From Amphiduros pacificus (lineage: Eukaryota > Annelida > Polychaeta > Phyllodocida > Hesionidae), in NCBI GenBank assembly GCA_949316495.1, contig OX439012.1, positions 33,655,927 through 33,719,926 of the forward strand: a stretch of DNA of 64,000 nt. Direction: 5' to 3'. The stretch's first letter is position 1. Every line of letters starts with the position of its first letter. This document shows, in pieces, positions 12,248 through 27,300 of the stretch. The notes below the pieces were generated by a model. That model did not search any database. It was given only the letters and a program-made list of their open reading frames with translations, and was not told the origin of the DNA. The translations under genes and the position numbers were made by a program.

Positions 12248-12318
12248 TCATTTGGTTTCTTCCTGTGTGTCAATTTTTCTTCTCTTTGCATAATGTTGTA
12301 TTCTTTCTTCTAAACTTT
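12248..12318 (-). CDS. PUS3: PUS3 exon 15 (stop codon)
   Basis: Encodes SLEERIQHYAKRRKID and QEETK then TGA. It matches the LESRIQHFVRRGRI tail of human PUS3. Acceptor TTATATTTTTCAG. The acidic C-terminal extension of vertebrates is shorter here. Confidence 0.88.
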
Positions 12319-15300
12319 CTGAAAAATATAAACAAATATAAGGGTATAGAAACAATTACTTTGAAGTTCTCTGCTGGGGATTTTCTGCATTATTAGACAA
12401 GCTAATAAGCTAACCTTGCCATATGGGTATGACTCATGTTTCAACCTTTCCATGTGGGTATGACTCGTGCTTCAACCTTGCCATGTTGGTATGACTCGTG
12501 TGTCAGCCTTGCCATGTGGGTATGACTCATGTGTCAACCTTGCCATGTGGGTATGACTCAGGTTTCAACCTTGCCATGTGGGTATGACTCAGGTTTCAAC
12601 CTTGCCATGTGGGTATGACTCGTGTGTCAACCTTGCCATGTGGGTATGACTCGTGTGTCAACCTTGCTGTGTGGGTATGACTCATGTGTCAACCTTGCCA
12701 TGTGGGTATGACTCGTGTGTCAACCTTGCTGTGTGGGTATGACTCATGTTTCAACCTTGCCATGTGGGCATGACTCGTGTGTCAACCTTGCTGTGTGGGT
12801 ATGACTCATGTTTCAACCTTGCTGTGTGGGTATGACTCATGTTTCAACCTTGCCATGTGGGTATGACTCATGTGTCAACCTTGCCATGTGGGTATGACTC
12901 GTGTGTCAACCTTGCTGTGTGGGTATGACTCATGTTTCAATCTTGCCATGTGGGTATGACTCATGTTTCAACCTTTCCATGTGGGTATGACTCATGTTTC
13001 AATCTTGCCATGTGGGTATGACTCAAGTTTCAACCTTGCCATGTGGGTATGACTCATGTTTCAACCTTGCCATGTGGGTATGACTCAGGTTTCAACCTTG
13101 CCATGTGGGTATGACTCGTGTGTCAGCCTTTCCATGTGGGTATGACTCGTGTGTCAACCTTGCCATGTGGGTATGACTCGTGTCAACCTTGCCATGTGGG
13201 TATGACTCATGTTTCAACCTTGCCATGTGGGTATGACTCGTGTCAACCTTGCCATGTGGGTATGACTCATGTTTCAATCTTGCCATTTGGGTATGACTCA
13301 TGTGTCTTCCTTAACATGTGTGCTACATCGTTATTCAATGACATCAATTAAGCTTGATGACATCATAACAATCTCTTTGAATATCACAAAACACATTAAA
13401 ACAATGCCAAACCCAAATGATTCTCATTTACAGCACAGATATATCAAATTGAGCAAATATAATTTGTCAAATCTCACCACATTTTTCTCTCTCCATCAAG
13501 GGCTTGTAAGATCTTGGCTTGTTGCCTGGCAACAAACATTCATTCTGAGTCTGCAATCTCATTGGCTGCTTCTCTGTAATTAAAAATAATTGTGGGAAAT
13601 TTCAAAATGTGTGAAAATAGTAAGTAATATCTAATGACAAGATGCTTTGAATTTTATAGACTTTATGATTATAATCAGAAATTGGCAAAAATTTTAGTTG
13701 CCAAAATTTATTTGCCACACAAATTTCAAAGTTATATTACTCTGAAACCATGATCACCCAAATGTCAAAAAAGGGGGGAAAAAGAATTAAAACACTGTTG
13801 ATATTGATGAGTTCTTTTTGCATGGAGAACATGTTATGGGAGTGGTGCATTCTTTAATAAGCAAAGCGTCTGACAAGGAGTCTGAAGTTTTGCGCTGTTT
13901 TGCGCTGTGTTTTGCGTCGTGTTTTGCGCCGTGTTTTGCGCTGTACCTGTTCCTGTTCCTGTGCTGCCTACGGGGATTGCCTCCAGTTCCTCCAACATCT
14001 TCTTAACCAAACTGGCCCTGAAAGTAACAAAGGTAACATTCATATTGCGCAGATTCCAGATGATGTCTGCTCATAGCACTTGACAGTACCTCGCTGGGAT
14101 TCAAACCCAGAATCTCTGGCTCTCAAGCCAAATGCCCTACCAATTGAGGTATTTAACCCCTAGGACTAGCCTCTCTAAATTTTGTTGATCGGCAGGACTA
14201 ACCAATTTTTTTCTGGACTAGTGTATCTACATACTAAATTGATGAAATTTATAACCATGGTTACTCAGTATGCTCAATGAAGTGCAGGGGTCAAAAGTTC
14301 ATGATCCAAGCTGTCTGACGTCATTATCATGATTACATTGTAACAAGTTGCAGCCCTTCAGAATGTTACAAATGACGTCATTAAGCCAAAACAATGGGGA
14401 TGTTAACGTCCCTCCCGTCCGTTGCCGGTGGTGAACGTTGACTTTCTTCCAGTCCGCTTCGGGTTAAGCCAACTAATATGAAAATGTCAGAAAAAGGGGA
14501 GAGGGAGAGGGACGGTGAGGGGGAGGGGTCCATCTAAAATACCAATCCTACCTGACTGTGTGATTAGTCCATTGTTCTTGGAGATGTCGCAGGTTGTCCT
14601 GGTGCCAGTCTGCAAATACACACAAACAATTAAACTAATGTTGAGGACTGCAATGTTCACCAGAAGTGTCTATGATAGCATTAAACCATACAAAATTACC
14701 TGTCGTGCCTGTTCTATCATACCCTGCACCATGAAGGTCATATCAAATGAGTATTCACGTTACCCCAAAGGCTATACTATTCTGAGGGCAAGACATAAGA
14801 GTCACGAAAGGTGCTGTAATAATCTGTGGTGTCAACTATAATAGTAGATATGGCTACATCCAGATTCCTTAATACTATACAACTTGCATTGCAATTGCTA
14901 GATTAAATGTTGGTATCCGACCTAATGACCTAGCTTTTGTACTGTGTGCTGCATTCTGTTGAGTGCACTTGTCTTATCTATTTTATAGGCATTGTTAAAT
15001 ATTATAACCCCTGCCCCATCCCATGCCAGTGGCCTGAGTAATTTAATATTTACACACCCCCTGTAAGAATAATGAGCCCTTCCATATTTCGTCACCCCCT
15101 GTAAGAATAATGAGCCCTTCCATATTTAGTCACCCCCTGTAAAAATAAGGAATATTTCCCTAATTTCTCCCTCCCCAGTAAGAATAATGAGCGCTGACCG
15201 ACTTAAGTCATTATAATAATGATGACCTCCTCACATTGCTGACCCCTCATTAACATAAAATGAACACTTCTTTGTTCAACTACATTCTTACCGCTTTCAT

Positions 15301-18300
15301 AAATCCAATCTACATCTTCAAAGCTACAATCGAACAGCACCAAAGGCAGTTCTGAAAAAATAAGCAATGAAATCACTGAGTAACATATAGTGTACATTTC
15401 AAAACAATATTGAATATGAATGATTAATAATATTTATAAAATAGCAATTTTTATCAAATCAGATTGTTTCTCAAGATACTTTCAATTCACAGTTTAAGCT
15501 TGATTGAGAATTGATCCCACCAAACAGCAGACATGGAGACCAGACATGGAGACTAAGACTAAGCTACAGACGTGGAGACCAAACTACAGACGTGGAGACC
15601 AAGCTAAAGACGTGGAGACCAGACGTGGAGACCTAGCTACGGACGTGGAGACCAAGCTACAGACGTGGAGACCAAGCTACGGACGTGGAGACCAAGCTAC
15701 AGACATGGAGGCCAGACGTGGAGACCAAGCTACGGATGTGGAGACCAAGCTACGGATGTGGAGACTAAGCTACGGACGTGGAGACCAAGCTACAGACGTG
15801 GAGACCAAACTACAGACGTGGAGACTAAGCTACAGACGTGGAGACCAAACTACAGACGTGGAGACCAAGCTACAGACTTGGAGACCAAGCTACGGATGTG
15901 GAGACCAAGCTACAGACGTGGAGACCAAACTACAGACGTGGAGACTAAGCTACGGATGTGGAGACCAAGCTACAGACGTGGAGACCAAACTACAGACGTG
16001 GAGACCAAGCTACAGACGTGGAGACCAAGCTACAGACGTGGAGACCAAGCTACAGACGTGGTGACCAAACTACAGACGTGGAGACCAAGCTACGGACGTG
16101 GAGACCAAGCTACAGACGTGGAGACCAAGCTACAGACGTGGAGACCAAGCTACAGACGTGGAGACCAAGCTACAGACGTGGAGACCAAGCTACAGACGTG
16201 GAGACCAAGCTACAGACGTGGAGACCAAGCTACAGACGTGGAGACCAAGCTACAGACGTGGAGACCAAGCTAAAGACGTGGAGACCATGGAGACCAAGCT
16301 ACAGACGTGGAGACCAAGCTACAGACGTGGAGACCAAGCTACAGACATGGAGACCAAGCTACGGACGTGGAGACCAAGCTACAGACGTGGAGACCAAGCT
16401 ACAGATGTGGAGACCAAGCTACAGACTTGGAGACCAAGCTACGGATGTGGAGACCAAGCTACAGACGTGGAGACCAAACTACAGACGTGGAGACCAAGCT
16501 ACAGACGTGGAGACCAAGCTACGGACGTGGAGACCAAACTACAGACTTGGAGACCAAGCTACGGACGTGGAGACCAAGCTACAGACGTGGAGACCAAACT
16601 ACAGACGTGGAGACCAAGCTACAGACGTGGAGACCAAGCTACAGACGTGGAGACCAAGCTACAGACGTGGAGACCATGGAGACCAAGCTACAGACGTGGA
16701 GACCAAGCTACAGACGTGGAGACCAAACTACAGACGTGGAGACTAAACTACAGACGTGGAGACTAAGCTACAGACGTGGAGACCAGATGCGGAGAACAAA
16801 TAGACAACATTTCTACTTTTATAGCAGATGATTGACTAAAACAATGAATAAATTATAACCAACCTGATGCCATTGTGTACTGTGGTTTTCTTGGATGTTT
16901 TTCAACATTTAATAATTCTTCTATAATCTGAAATGAATTAAGTTGTTCCCATTGTTAATTTAAATCTATCATTAAAGCCTCCTGAAGAATAATGAGATTA
17001 TATGTAACCTTTATATTTACCATGTATTATATGTAACCTTTATATTTGCCATATATTATATGTAACCTTTATAGTTGCCATATATTATATGTAACCTTTA
17101 TATTTACCATATATTATATGTAACCTTTATATTTACCATATATTATATGTAACCTTTATATTTATCATATATTATATGTAACCTTTATATTTACCATGTA
17201 TTATATGTAACCTTTATATTTACCATATATTATATGTAACCTTTATATTTACCATGTATTATATGTAACCTTTATATTTGCCATATATTATATGTAACCT
17301 TTATATTTACCATGTATTATATGTAACCTTTATATTTACCACATATTATATATTATATGTAACCTTTATATTTGCCATATATTATATGTAACCTTTTTAT
17401 TTGCCATATATTATATGTAACCTTTATATTTACCATGTATTATATGTAACCTTTATATTTGCCATATACTGTATACAGACAAATTTTCGCGACCTTTTTA
17501 TTTTCGCGTTAATTCGCGCCAGGACGTCATTCGCGAAATTAAATGGACGCGAAATTGAAGATGCATTACGCAATACGAGGTCGTCATGTTAAAAAGCGGG
17601 AGTGACGGGGACAAGCTCTTATTTTTGGCGCGAAAACAATTGGAGTCTATGAACACGCATTGAAATATTAATAAATTGCGCAATGATGGATCCCTGGCTT
17701 CTCCTCGTGTTGCGGACGTGAATTACCGCAACATCACGTACATGATATTTACGTTTTACTTCATGGATAAATTATCGACCTGCGAAGCATAATGTGTGAT
17801 AATATCGGGTAAATACCTTTATTTATCATTTATATCGATCTTAGCATCAAAACAAAGCGTGTTAATACACAAAGAAATATTCAACCACGTGTAGACAGTA
17901 GTCCGCCTGTCCGATATTTGCTTTCACGCTAGTATTGCGTAATGCATGTTAAATGAATGGATGGTTTTGTTCTGTTCTTGACCTGCAAAGCGAATTTGTG
18001 ACAATATTGGGTAAATACCTTTATATATCATTTAAAACATATTATTTCGAAATGCTTTGTTTTGACTTTGTTCTCACTGATTTCAATTATCAGCGTTCAC
18101 AGTTTTGCATCTCGTCATTGTTTCCACTGCTTTGAGTCGTGTCTTCCCTTGTTGACAGAAATGCTTTCACACGTGGATCGATTTTAATTGCGTTTTAAAT
18201 GGATTGATGGTTTTGTTCTGTTCTCGAACAATTTGTGATAATATTGGGTAAATACCTTTATTTATCATTTAAAACACAATCAAAAAGGGAAGACACGACT

Positions 18301-21300
18301 CAAAGCAGTGGAAACAAAGACGAAATGCAAAACTGTGAACGCTGATAATTGGAATCAGTGAGAACAAAGTCAAAACAAAGTGTTTCGAAATTTTTTGTTT
18401 TGTTCTGTTCTCGACCTGCAAAGCGTAATTTGTGATAATATTATGTACTAGAAATCCAAAATTCGCGAAAATAAAACGGCGCGAACCTGGCGAAAACGGC
18501 GATGGCGCGAAAATAACTAGGCGCGAATTTTTCTCGGTATACAGTATTATATGTAACCTTTATATTTACCATATATTATATGTAACCTTTATATTTACCA
18601 TATATTATATGTAACCTTTATATTTACCACATATTATATGCAACCTTTATATTTACCATATATTACCGTATTTACTCGTGTATAAGATGACTCGTGTATA
18701 AGACGACCCCCCAAAATTGAGGTTATTTTACTTGAAAAAAAAAACGATTTCCGAATATAAGACGAGTTGGTTTTTCAAGAGATATCGGCTCTGCTACCAT
18801 TCAAGCTTAAGCTGAAGCTTGGCGGTCATTTTAAAAGTGAAACGTAAATATGCTTAAAATATAAGATATTAGCCGTCTTATACACGAGTAATTACGGTAA
18901 AACGTAAATACGATGTTCATATTTTCGAAATAACAAATATCAGACGTAGCAGATTGATTTTAATTGCGTTTTAAATGATAAATAAACGTATTTACCCAAC
19001 ATTATTGGTCTATTATTTCCAAACACTTTGTTTTGACTTTGTTCTCACTGATTCCAATTATCAGCGTTCACAGTTTTGCATTTGGTCATTGTTTCCACTG
19101 AGTGGTGTATTCCCTTTTTGACAGAAATGCTTCCACACGTGGGTCGATTTTAATTGCGTTTTAAATGATAAATAAAAGTATATACCCAATATTAACACAA
19201 AATACGCTTTGCAGGTCGAGAACAGAACAAAACCATTCATCCATTTAACATGCATTACGCAATACGAGGTCGTCATTTTAAAAAGCGGGAGTGACGGGGA
19301 CAAGCTCTTATTTTTGGCGCGAAAACAAATGGAGTGTATCAACTCACATTGAAATATTAATATATTGCGCAATGATGGATCCCTGGCTTCTCCTCGTGTT
19401 GCGGACGTGAATTAACGCGACGTCACGCACATGATATTTACGTTTTACTTCATGGATAAATTCTCGACCTGCAAAGCATAATTTGTGATAATATTGGGTA
19501 AATACCTTTATTTATCATTTAAAACGCAATTAAAATCGATCCACGTGTGAAGGCATTTCTGTCAAGAAGGGAAGACACGACTCAACGCAACACGTGGTCG
19601 CAATTTTGAAAGGCGGAAGTGACGGGAAGAGGCTCTTGTTTTTAGCACGAAAACGATTGTTAATATATTGCGCATGAATGGATGGTTTTGTTCTGTTCTT
19701 GACCTGCAAAGCGAATTTGTGATAATATTGGGTAAATACCTTTATATATCATTTAAAACATATTATTTCGAAAAGCTTTGATTTGACTTTGTTCTCACTG
19801 ATTTCAATTATCAGCGTTCACAGTTTTGCATTTCGTCTTTGTTTCCACTGCTTTGAGTCGTGTCTTCCCTGTTGACAGAAATGCTTTCACACGTGGATCG
19901 ATTTTAATTGCGTTTTAAATGATAAATAAAGGTATACACATAATATTATCACAAATTACGTTTTGCAGGTCGAGAACAGAACAAAACCATCCATTATTGC
20001 GCAATATATTAACAATCGTTTTCGCGCTAAAAACAAGGGCCTCTTCCCGTCACTTCCGCCTTTCAAAATTGCGACCACGTGTTGCGTTGAGTCGTGTCTT
20101 CCTTGTTGACAGAAATGCTTTCACACGCGGATCAATTTTAATTGCATTTCAAATGATAAATAATGAAAACGCTTTGTTTTGAGGCTAAAATCAATGATGT
20201 GGAGAAATTCTCGACGCAATTGTGATAATATTAAGTACATACCTTTATTTATCATTTAAAACGCAATTAAAATCGATCAGCTACGGATATGAAAGTTCAA
20301 TTTGACATGTTGGCCGCTCCACTTTTGTCTCGTGGGCACCCAGACGCTAAGATAAAGGACGTTACGTACATCGTATTACGTTTTGTGATAATAATTGGTA
20401 AATACCTTTATTTATCATTTAAAACGCAATTAAAATCAATCTGCTACGTCTGATATTCGTTATTTCGAAAATATGAACATCATATTTACGTTTTACCGTA
20501 TTTACGTTTTACCGTAAATACTCGAGTATAAGACTGCTCTCGTGTATAAGACGACCCCCTAAACATTAACTAAGAGGTTTTTGGGAAAAAACCTCGTCTT
20601 ATACACGAGTATATACGGTATATGTAACCTTTCTATTTATCATATATTATATGTAATCTTTTTATTTGCCATATATTATATGTAACCTTTATATTTACCA
20701 CATATTATATGCAACCTTTATATTTATCATGTATTATATGTAACCTTTATATTTAATTATATTTCATTTCTAAGTCAGATGGTTTCCTTAAAAAAAACAA
20801 ACATTATTATTCTAGCACAAATTCTGATAGGCCAAGCCAATGATACAGACCTGTGGGGTTTCTCGTCCCTGGCCTATGAGGAAGAGAACTGCCACAATGC
20901 AACGAATCTGGTGCCAGAGAAATGCTTGGCCTTTTATCGTTAGTTCTACCATCTCATATCCTGCCAAGTCACTGCAATTTGACAGAAATCAAAGTCAAGG
21001 ATGAAAGACACATCGACATAATACTGATCTAAGATTATGATTTATTTCTTTGAAATGCACAAATGAGGCAAAATTTTACTTCATTTTCAAATTATAAAAA
21101 TAAATGTACATAATGTGAGATTTTTATTAAATCATAGTTCCTCTGCTCTATACATATACGTATTCCAGGTGTTTGACTGGTCCTGATAACCCGACCTCTG
21201 GTTGGGGATGAGGACGTCGGTGTACGTGATGTTTCTGGTGTACTTTATTACCTTACCTCTGGTTGGGGATGAGGACGTCGGTGTACGTGATGTTTCTGGT

Positions 21301-24300
21301 GTAGTTTATTACCTTACCTCTGGTTGGGCATGAGGACGTCGGTGTACGTGATGTTTCTGGTGTAGTTTGTTACCTTACCTCTGGTTGGTCATGAGGACGT
21401 CGGTGTACGTGATGTTTCTGGTGTAGTTTGTTATCCCGTTCCCGACGTCCATCTTACAGAAGTTGCGGTAATCGTGCTCGCCTCTCAGCTTCTCGGCTGC
21501 TTCTCTCATCACCTGCAAAGAAAGCAGCGAAGGACACAGAGGAATAAGAAGAATACAGCGGGAAACACGAAGAAGTGATTTATAAATCAGAGCGAACAAA
21601 ACATGTAGGGGTGAGGTATGCAAGATGCTTCTCACACATTTTGGAGAAAAATGTACAAATGAAAACATTCATTGAACAAAAATATCATCTTATGTTTCCA
21701 CAAGTAATCACTATCTATTTTCATATTTCTATCTATTTTCATATCCTTATACACGCTAATGAATACATGTATATCAGGCCTTGACACATACTCATTGTCC
21801 CGGTGAATGGTCTGTTGTAGTGAATGGTCTGTTGTAGTGAATGGTCTGTTGTAGTGAATGGTCTGTTGTAGTGAATGGTCTGTTGTAGTGAATGGTCTGT
21901 ATCACGCATCCTATCATCCTCTGGTGGCCTAACTGGGTAAACAAAAACTTTCCCTTGATATCAAGGCCTGATATACATGTATAATGTACATGTAATGGCA
22001 TTATGATAAAGAAAATGACAAACCTCAACATTTAGATCGCCTTTTGGGAAGAAATACTTGTACATTCTGCCCTTACAGCTGAACCTGTTGTAAACAGAAA
22101 GCTCTACAGTTAAATGTAAGCCTTGCTTCTAATTGCAGGGAAGATTGAAATATTCACAATGCTATTAATAAAATATAGTCTGGAACTAACACAAGATACC
22201 TTGTGACATATGTCGCAAAAGGCACTGTAATAATCTGTGGTGTCAACAGTAATGCTGACGTGGCTGCAACCAGATTATTTTATACTGCAATTGTCATATC
22301 AAAAGGTTGGTATTTGACCTAATCACCTTAGTTTTTGTGGATATTAATTATGCCCTTTATGCTACTTAATGTCACATGACCGTATATTATCTATGAGACT
22401 CTGGGATACTTTACTGGGATAAGTGCAAGATTAGTTCTTAGTGACTGGTCGCACGGTTAGTTCATAGTGACTGGTCGCACGGTTAGTTCATAGTGACAGG
22501 TCCCACGGTTAGTTCATAGTGACTGGTCGCACAGTTAGTTCATAGTGACTGGTCACACGGTTAGTTCATAGTGACTGGTCGCACAGTTAGTTCATAGTGA
22601 CTGGTCGCACAGTTAGTTCATAGTGAATGGTCGCACGGTTAGTTCATAGTGACTGGTCGCACAGTTAGTTCATAGTGACTGGTCCAACGTACCTGGGATA
22701 TGTGCATGGTTAGTTCATAGTGACTGGTTGCACAGTTAGTTCATAGTGACTGGTCACACGGTTAGTTCATAGTGACTGGTCGCACAGTTAGTTCATAGTG
22801 ACTGGTCCAACGTACCTGGGATATGTGCATGGTTAGTTCATAGTGACTGGTTGCACGGTTTGTTCATAGTGACTGGTCGCACAGTTAGTTCATAGTGACT
22901 GGTCGCACGGTTAGTTCATAGTGACTGGTCGCATGGTTAGTTCATAGTGACTGGTCGCACAGTTAGTTCATAGTGAATGGTCGCACTGTTAGTTCATAGT
23001 GACTGGTCGCACGTACCTGGGATATCTGCACGGTTAGTTCATAGTGAATCGTCGCACGGTTAGTTCATATTGACTGGTCGCACGTACCTGGGATATCTGC
23101 AGGGCTAGTTCATAGTGACTGGTCGCATGGTTAGTTCATAGTGACTGGTCGCACGGTTAGTTCATAGTGACTGGTCACACAGTTAGTTCATAGTGACTGG
23201 TCGCACGTACCTGGCACTGAAGTCTTGCTGCACCGGGCACCAGGCCAGGACTCGGATCTCAGGGGGAAGAACCTTGTTCAGAATGTAACAATATCGTATC
23301 TCATTGGTTTTGTCCCCTGCAACATAACATAAATATCTTTTAGTTATCATTATTACTTTGTTGAAGAACATTCAATATCATATTTTTGTCCTATATTAAA
23401 TTTAAACTTGTTTAGTCGTTAATATCTGTTCAGCAGATAAAGATAAACATGGAACTGTAACTTATAAACAATGGCTGATCCATACACTGTCAGCCGTACA
23501 CTGTAGCCGTACACTGTCACCATACACTGTCAGCCACACACTGTCAGCCACACACTGTCAGCCACACACTGTCAGCCACACACTGTCAGCCACACTGTCA
23601 GCCACACACTGTCAGCCATACACTGTCAGCCATACACTGTCAGCCACACACTGTCAGCCACACTGTCAGCCACACACTGTCAGCCACACTGTCAGCCACA
23701 CACTGTCAGCCATACACTGTCAGCCATACACTGTCAGCCACACACTGTCAGCCACACTGTCAGCCATACACTGTCAGCCATACACTGTCAGCCATACACT
23801 GTCAGCCACACACTGTCAGCCACACTGTCAGCCACACACTGTCAGCCATACACTGTCACCATACACTGTCAGCCACACACTGTCAGCCATACACTGTCAC
23901 CATACACTGTCAGCCACACACTGTCAGCCATACACTGTCAGCCATACACTGTCAGCCACACACTGTCAGCCATACACTGTCACCATACACTGTCAGCCAC
24001 ACACTGTCAGCCATACACTGTCAGCCACACACTGTCAGCCACACTCAGCCATACACTGTCAGCCACACTCAGCCGTACACTGTCAGCCACACTGTCAGCC
24101 ATACACTGTCAGCCATACACTGTCAGCCATACACTGTCAGCCATACACTGTCAGCCATACACTGTCAGCCACACACTGTCAGCCACACTGTCAGCCACAC
24201 ACTGTCAGCCATACACTGTCACCATACACTGTCAGCCACACACTGTCAGCCACACACTGTCAGCCACACACTGTCAGCCACACTGTCAGCCACACACTGT

Positions 24301-27300
24301 CAGCCATACACTGTCAGCCATACACTGTCAGCCACACACTGTCAGCCACACTGTCAGCCATACACTGTCAGCCATACACTGTCAGCCATACACTGTCAGC
24401 CACACACTGTCAGCCACACTGTCAGCCACACACTGTCAGCCATACACTGTCACCATACACTGTCAGCCACACTGTCAGCCACACACTGTCAGCCGTACAC
24501 TGTCAGCCGTACACTGTCAGCCACACACTGTCAGCCGTACACTGTCAGCCGTACACTGTCAGCCGTACACTGTCAGCCATACACTGTCAGCCGTACACTG
24601 TCGGCCGTACACTGTCAGCCATACAGCCGTACACTGTCAGCCGTACACCATCAGCCGTACACCGTCAGCCATACACTGTCAGCCATACACTGTCAGCCAT
24701 AGAGCCATACCTGTTCGTTCATGGGCTGTTCCATTTTCCTTGACCTTTACACCTTTTCCTTCCAGCAGATTGGTCCGAAGGTCGATGGAAATGACCTATA
24801 AGCACACAATATCATTCTGTTCATCTTGTGTAATCAATACATTCCAGAATCTGCTATCAAATTCCTATTCACTTTGAACATCTAGCATCTTTTACTGATT
24901 TCAAATTTTCAATTCTCAATTTAATCCTGGAGGAAATATATTTACATTTCTCATGTACTCTACATGTAAGAAGTAGACTCACCTGACCGAAGGCAAGAAG
25001 TAGACTCACCTGACTGAAGGCTAGAAGTAGACTCACCTGACTGAAGGCAAGAAGTAGACTCACCTGACTGAAAGCTAGAAGTAGACTCACCTGACTGAAG
25101 GCTAGAAGTAGACTCACCTGACTGAAGGCTAGAAGTAGACTCACCTGACTGAAGGCAAGAAGTAGACTCACCTGACTGAAGGTGAGAAGTAGACTCACCT
25201 GACTGAAGGCTAGAAGTAGACTCACCTGACTGAAGGCTAGAAGTAGACTCACCTGACTGAAGGCGAGAAGTAGACTCACCTGACTGAAGGCTAGAAGTAG
25301 ACTCACCTGACTGAAGGCGAGAAGTAGACTCACCTGACTGAAGGCTAGAAGTAGACTCACCTGAATGAAGGCGAGAAGTAGACTCACCTGACTGAAGGCT
25401 AGAAGTAGACTCGCCTGAATGAAGGCGAGAAGTAGACTCACCTGACTGAAGGCGAGAAGTAGACTCACCTGACTGAAGGCTAGAAGTAGACTCACCTGAC
25501 TGAAAGCTAGAAGTAGACTCACCTGAATGAAGGCGAGAAGTAGACTCACCTGACTGAAGGCGAGAAGTAGACTCACCTGACTGAAGGCTAGAAGTAGACT
25601 CACCTGACTGAAGGCTAGAAGTAGACTCACCTGACTGAAGGCTAGAAGTAGACTCACCTGACTGAAGGCAAGAAGTAGACTCACCTGACTGAAGGCTAGA
25701 AGTAGACTCACCTGACTGAAGGCGAGAAGTAGACTCACCTGACTGAAGGCTAGAAGTAGACTCACCTGACTGAAGGCGAGAAGTAGACTCACCTGACTGA
25801 AGGTTAGAAGTAGACTCACCTGACTGAAGGCTAGAAGTAGACTCACCTGACTGAAGGCAAGAAGTAGACTCACCTGACTGAAGGCTAGAAGTAGACTCAC
25901 CTGACTGAAAGCTAGAAGTAGACTCACCTGACTGAAGGCTAGAAGTAGACTCACCTGACTGAAGGCTAGAAGTAGACTCACCTGACTGAAGGCTAGAAGT
26001 AGACTCACCTGACTGAAGGCTAGAAGTAGACTCACCTGACTGAAGGCTAGAAGTAGACTCACCTGACTGAAGGCGAGAAGTAGACTCACCTGACTGAAGG
26101 CAAAAAGTAGACTCACCTGACTGAAGGCAGAAGTAGACTCACCTGACTGAAGGCTAGAAGTAGACTCACCTGACTGAAGGCTAGAAGTAGACTCACCTGA
26201 CTGAAGGTTAGAAGTAGACTCACCTGACTGAAGGCTAGAAGTAGACTCACCTGACTGAAGGCTTGAAGTAGACTCACCTGACTGAAGGCTAGAAGTAGAC
26301 TCACCTGACTGAAGGCTAGAAGTAGACTCACCTGACTGAAGGCAAGAAGTAGACTCACCTGACTGAAGGCAAGAAGTAGACTCACCTGACTGAAAGCTAG
26401 AAGTAGACTCACCTGACTGAAGGCTAGAAGTAGACTCACCTGACTGAAAGCAAGAAGTAGACTCACCTGACTGAAGGCTAGAAGTAGACTCACCTGACTG
26501 AAGGCTAGAAGTAGACTCACCTGACTGAAGGCTAGAAGTAGACTCACCTGACTGAAGGCTAGAAGTAGACTCACCTGACTGAAGGCTAGAAGTAGACTCA
26601 CCTGACTGAAGGCGCTCACTCCTTTGTCTGTGCGTCCACACCGATGATAACATGACGTCTCTCTGGAATACGTATCAAATATTGACCTGTTAATTCACGC
26701 AATACTTTAACAGAACGATCATATTTCTCTGTTTTATTAAGTCATGCTTGGATTACTCTGCATTCTAAAACAGGATATTGGAAATGTCTTCAGCTGCACT
26801 CAATTCTGGTTTATTTTCAGCAGGAAAGTGAACTGCCTAAAATCCTTTCATTCTTCTATGACTACAAATCTTTAAATCTTTCTGGAAAGATGTCAAATAT
26901 TTTATCTTCTGTCTGTGGTTCTTCCTGCTGACCGTATGTACCTGCTGACCCTGTATATCTGCTGACCCTGTGTACCTGCTGACCGTATGTACCTGCTGAC
27001 CTCGTGTACCTGCTGACCCTGTATACCTGCTGACCGTATGTACCTGCTGACCTTGTGTACCTGCTGACCATATGTACCTGCTGACCGTATGTACCTGCTG
27101 ACCGTATGTACCTGCTGACCCTGTGTACCTGCTGATCGTATGTACCTGCTGACCCTGTATACCTGCTGATCCTGTGTATCTACTGACCGTATGTACCTGC
27201 TGACCGTATGTACCTGCTGACCCTGTATACCTGCTGATCGTATGTATCTGCTGACCCTTTGTACATGCTGACCGTATGTACCTGCTGACCGTATGTACCT

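Noticed and set aside
14053-14155. tRNA gene
   Set aside because: Box A and B are present, but stems do not pair into a full cloverleaf and the same non-tRNA tail follows another head at 40553; called a SINE.
15504-16831. Several overlapping 170-260 codon ORFs
   Set aside because: All three plus-strand frames read through the 20-bp array (60 bp = 20 codons per cycle). They lie inside a PUS3 intron, antisense.
20817-20943. Plus-strand peptide ILIGQANDTDLWGF
   Set aside because: Exact complement of PUS3 exon 9, whose minus-strand reading matches the family motif GQAFLWHQIRC.
22430-24706. CRISPR-like regularly repeated DNA
   Set aside because: Tandem units without unique spacers, in spliced animal DNA.
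24869-26653. 594-codon minus-strand ORF
   Set aside because: Mixture of the short PUS3 catalytic exon region in another frame and the 27-bp array. Only 26602-26662 is taken as coding.
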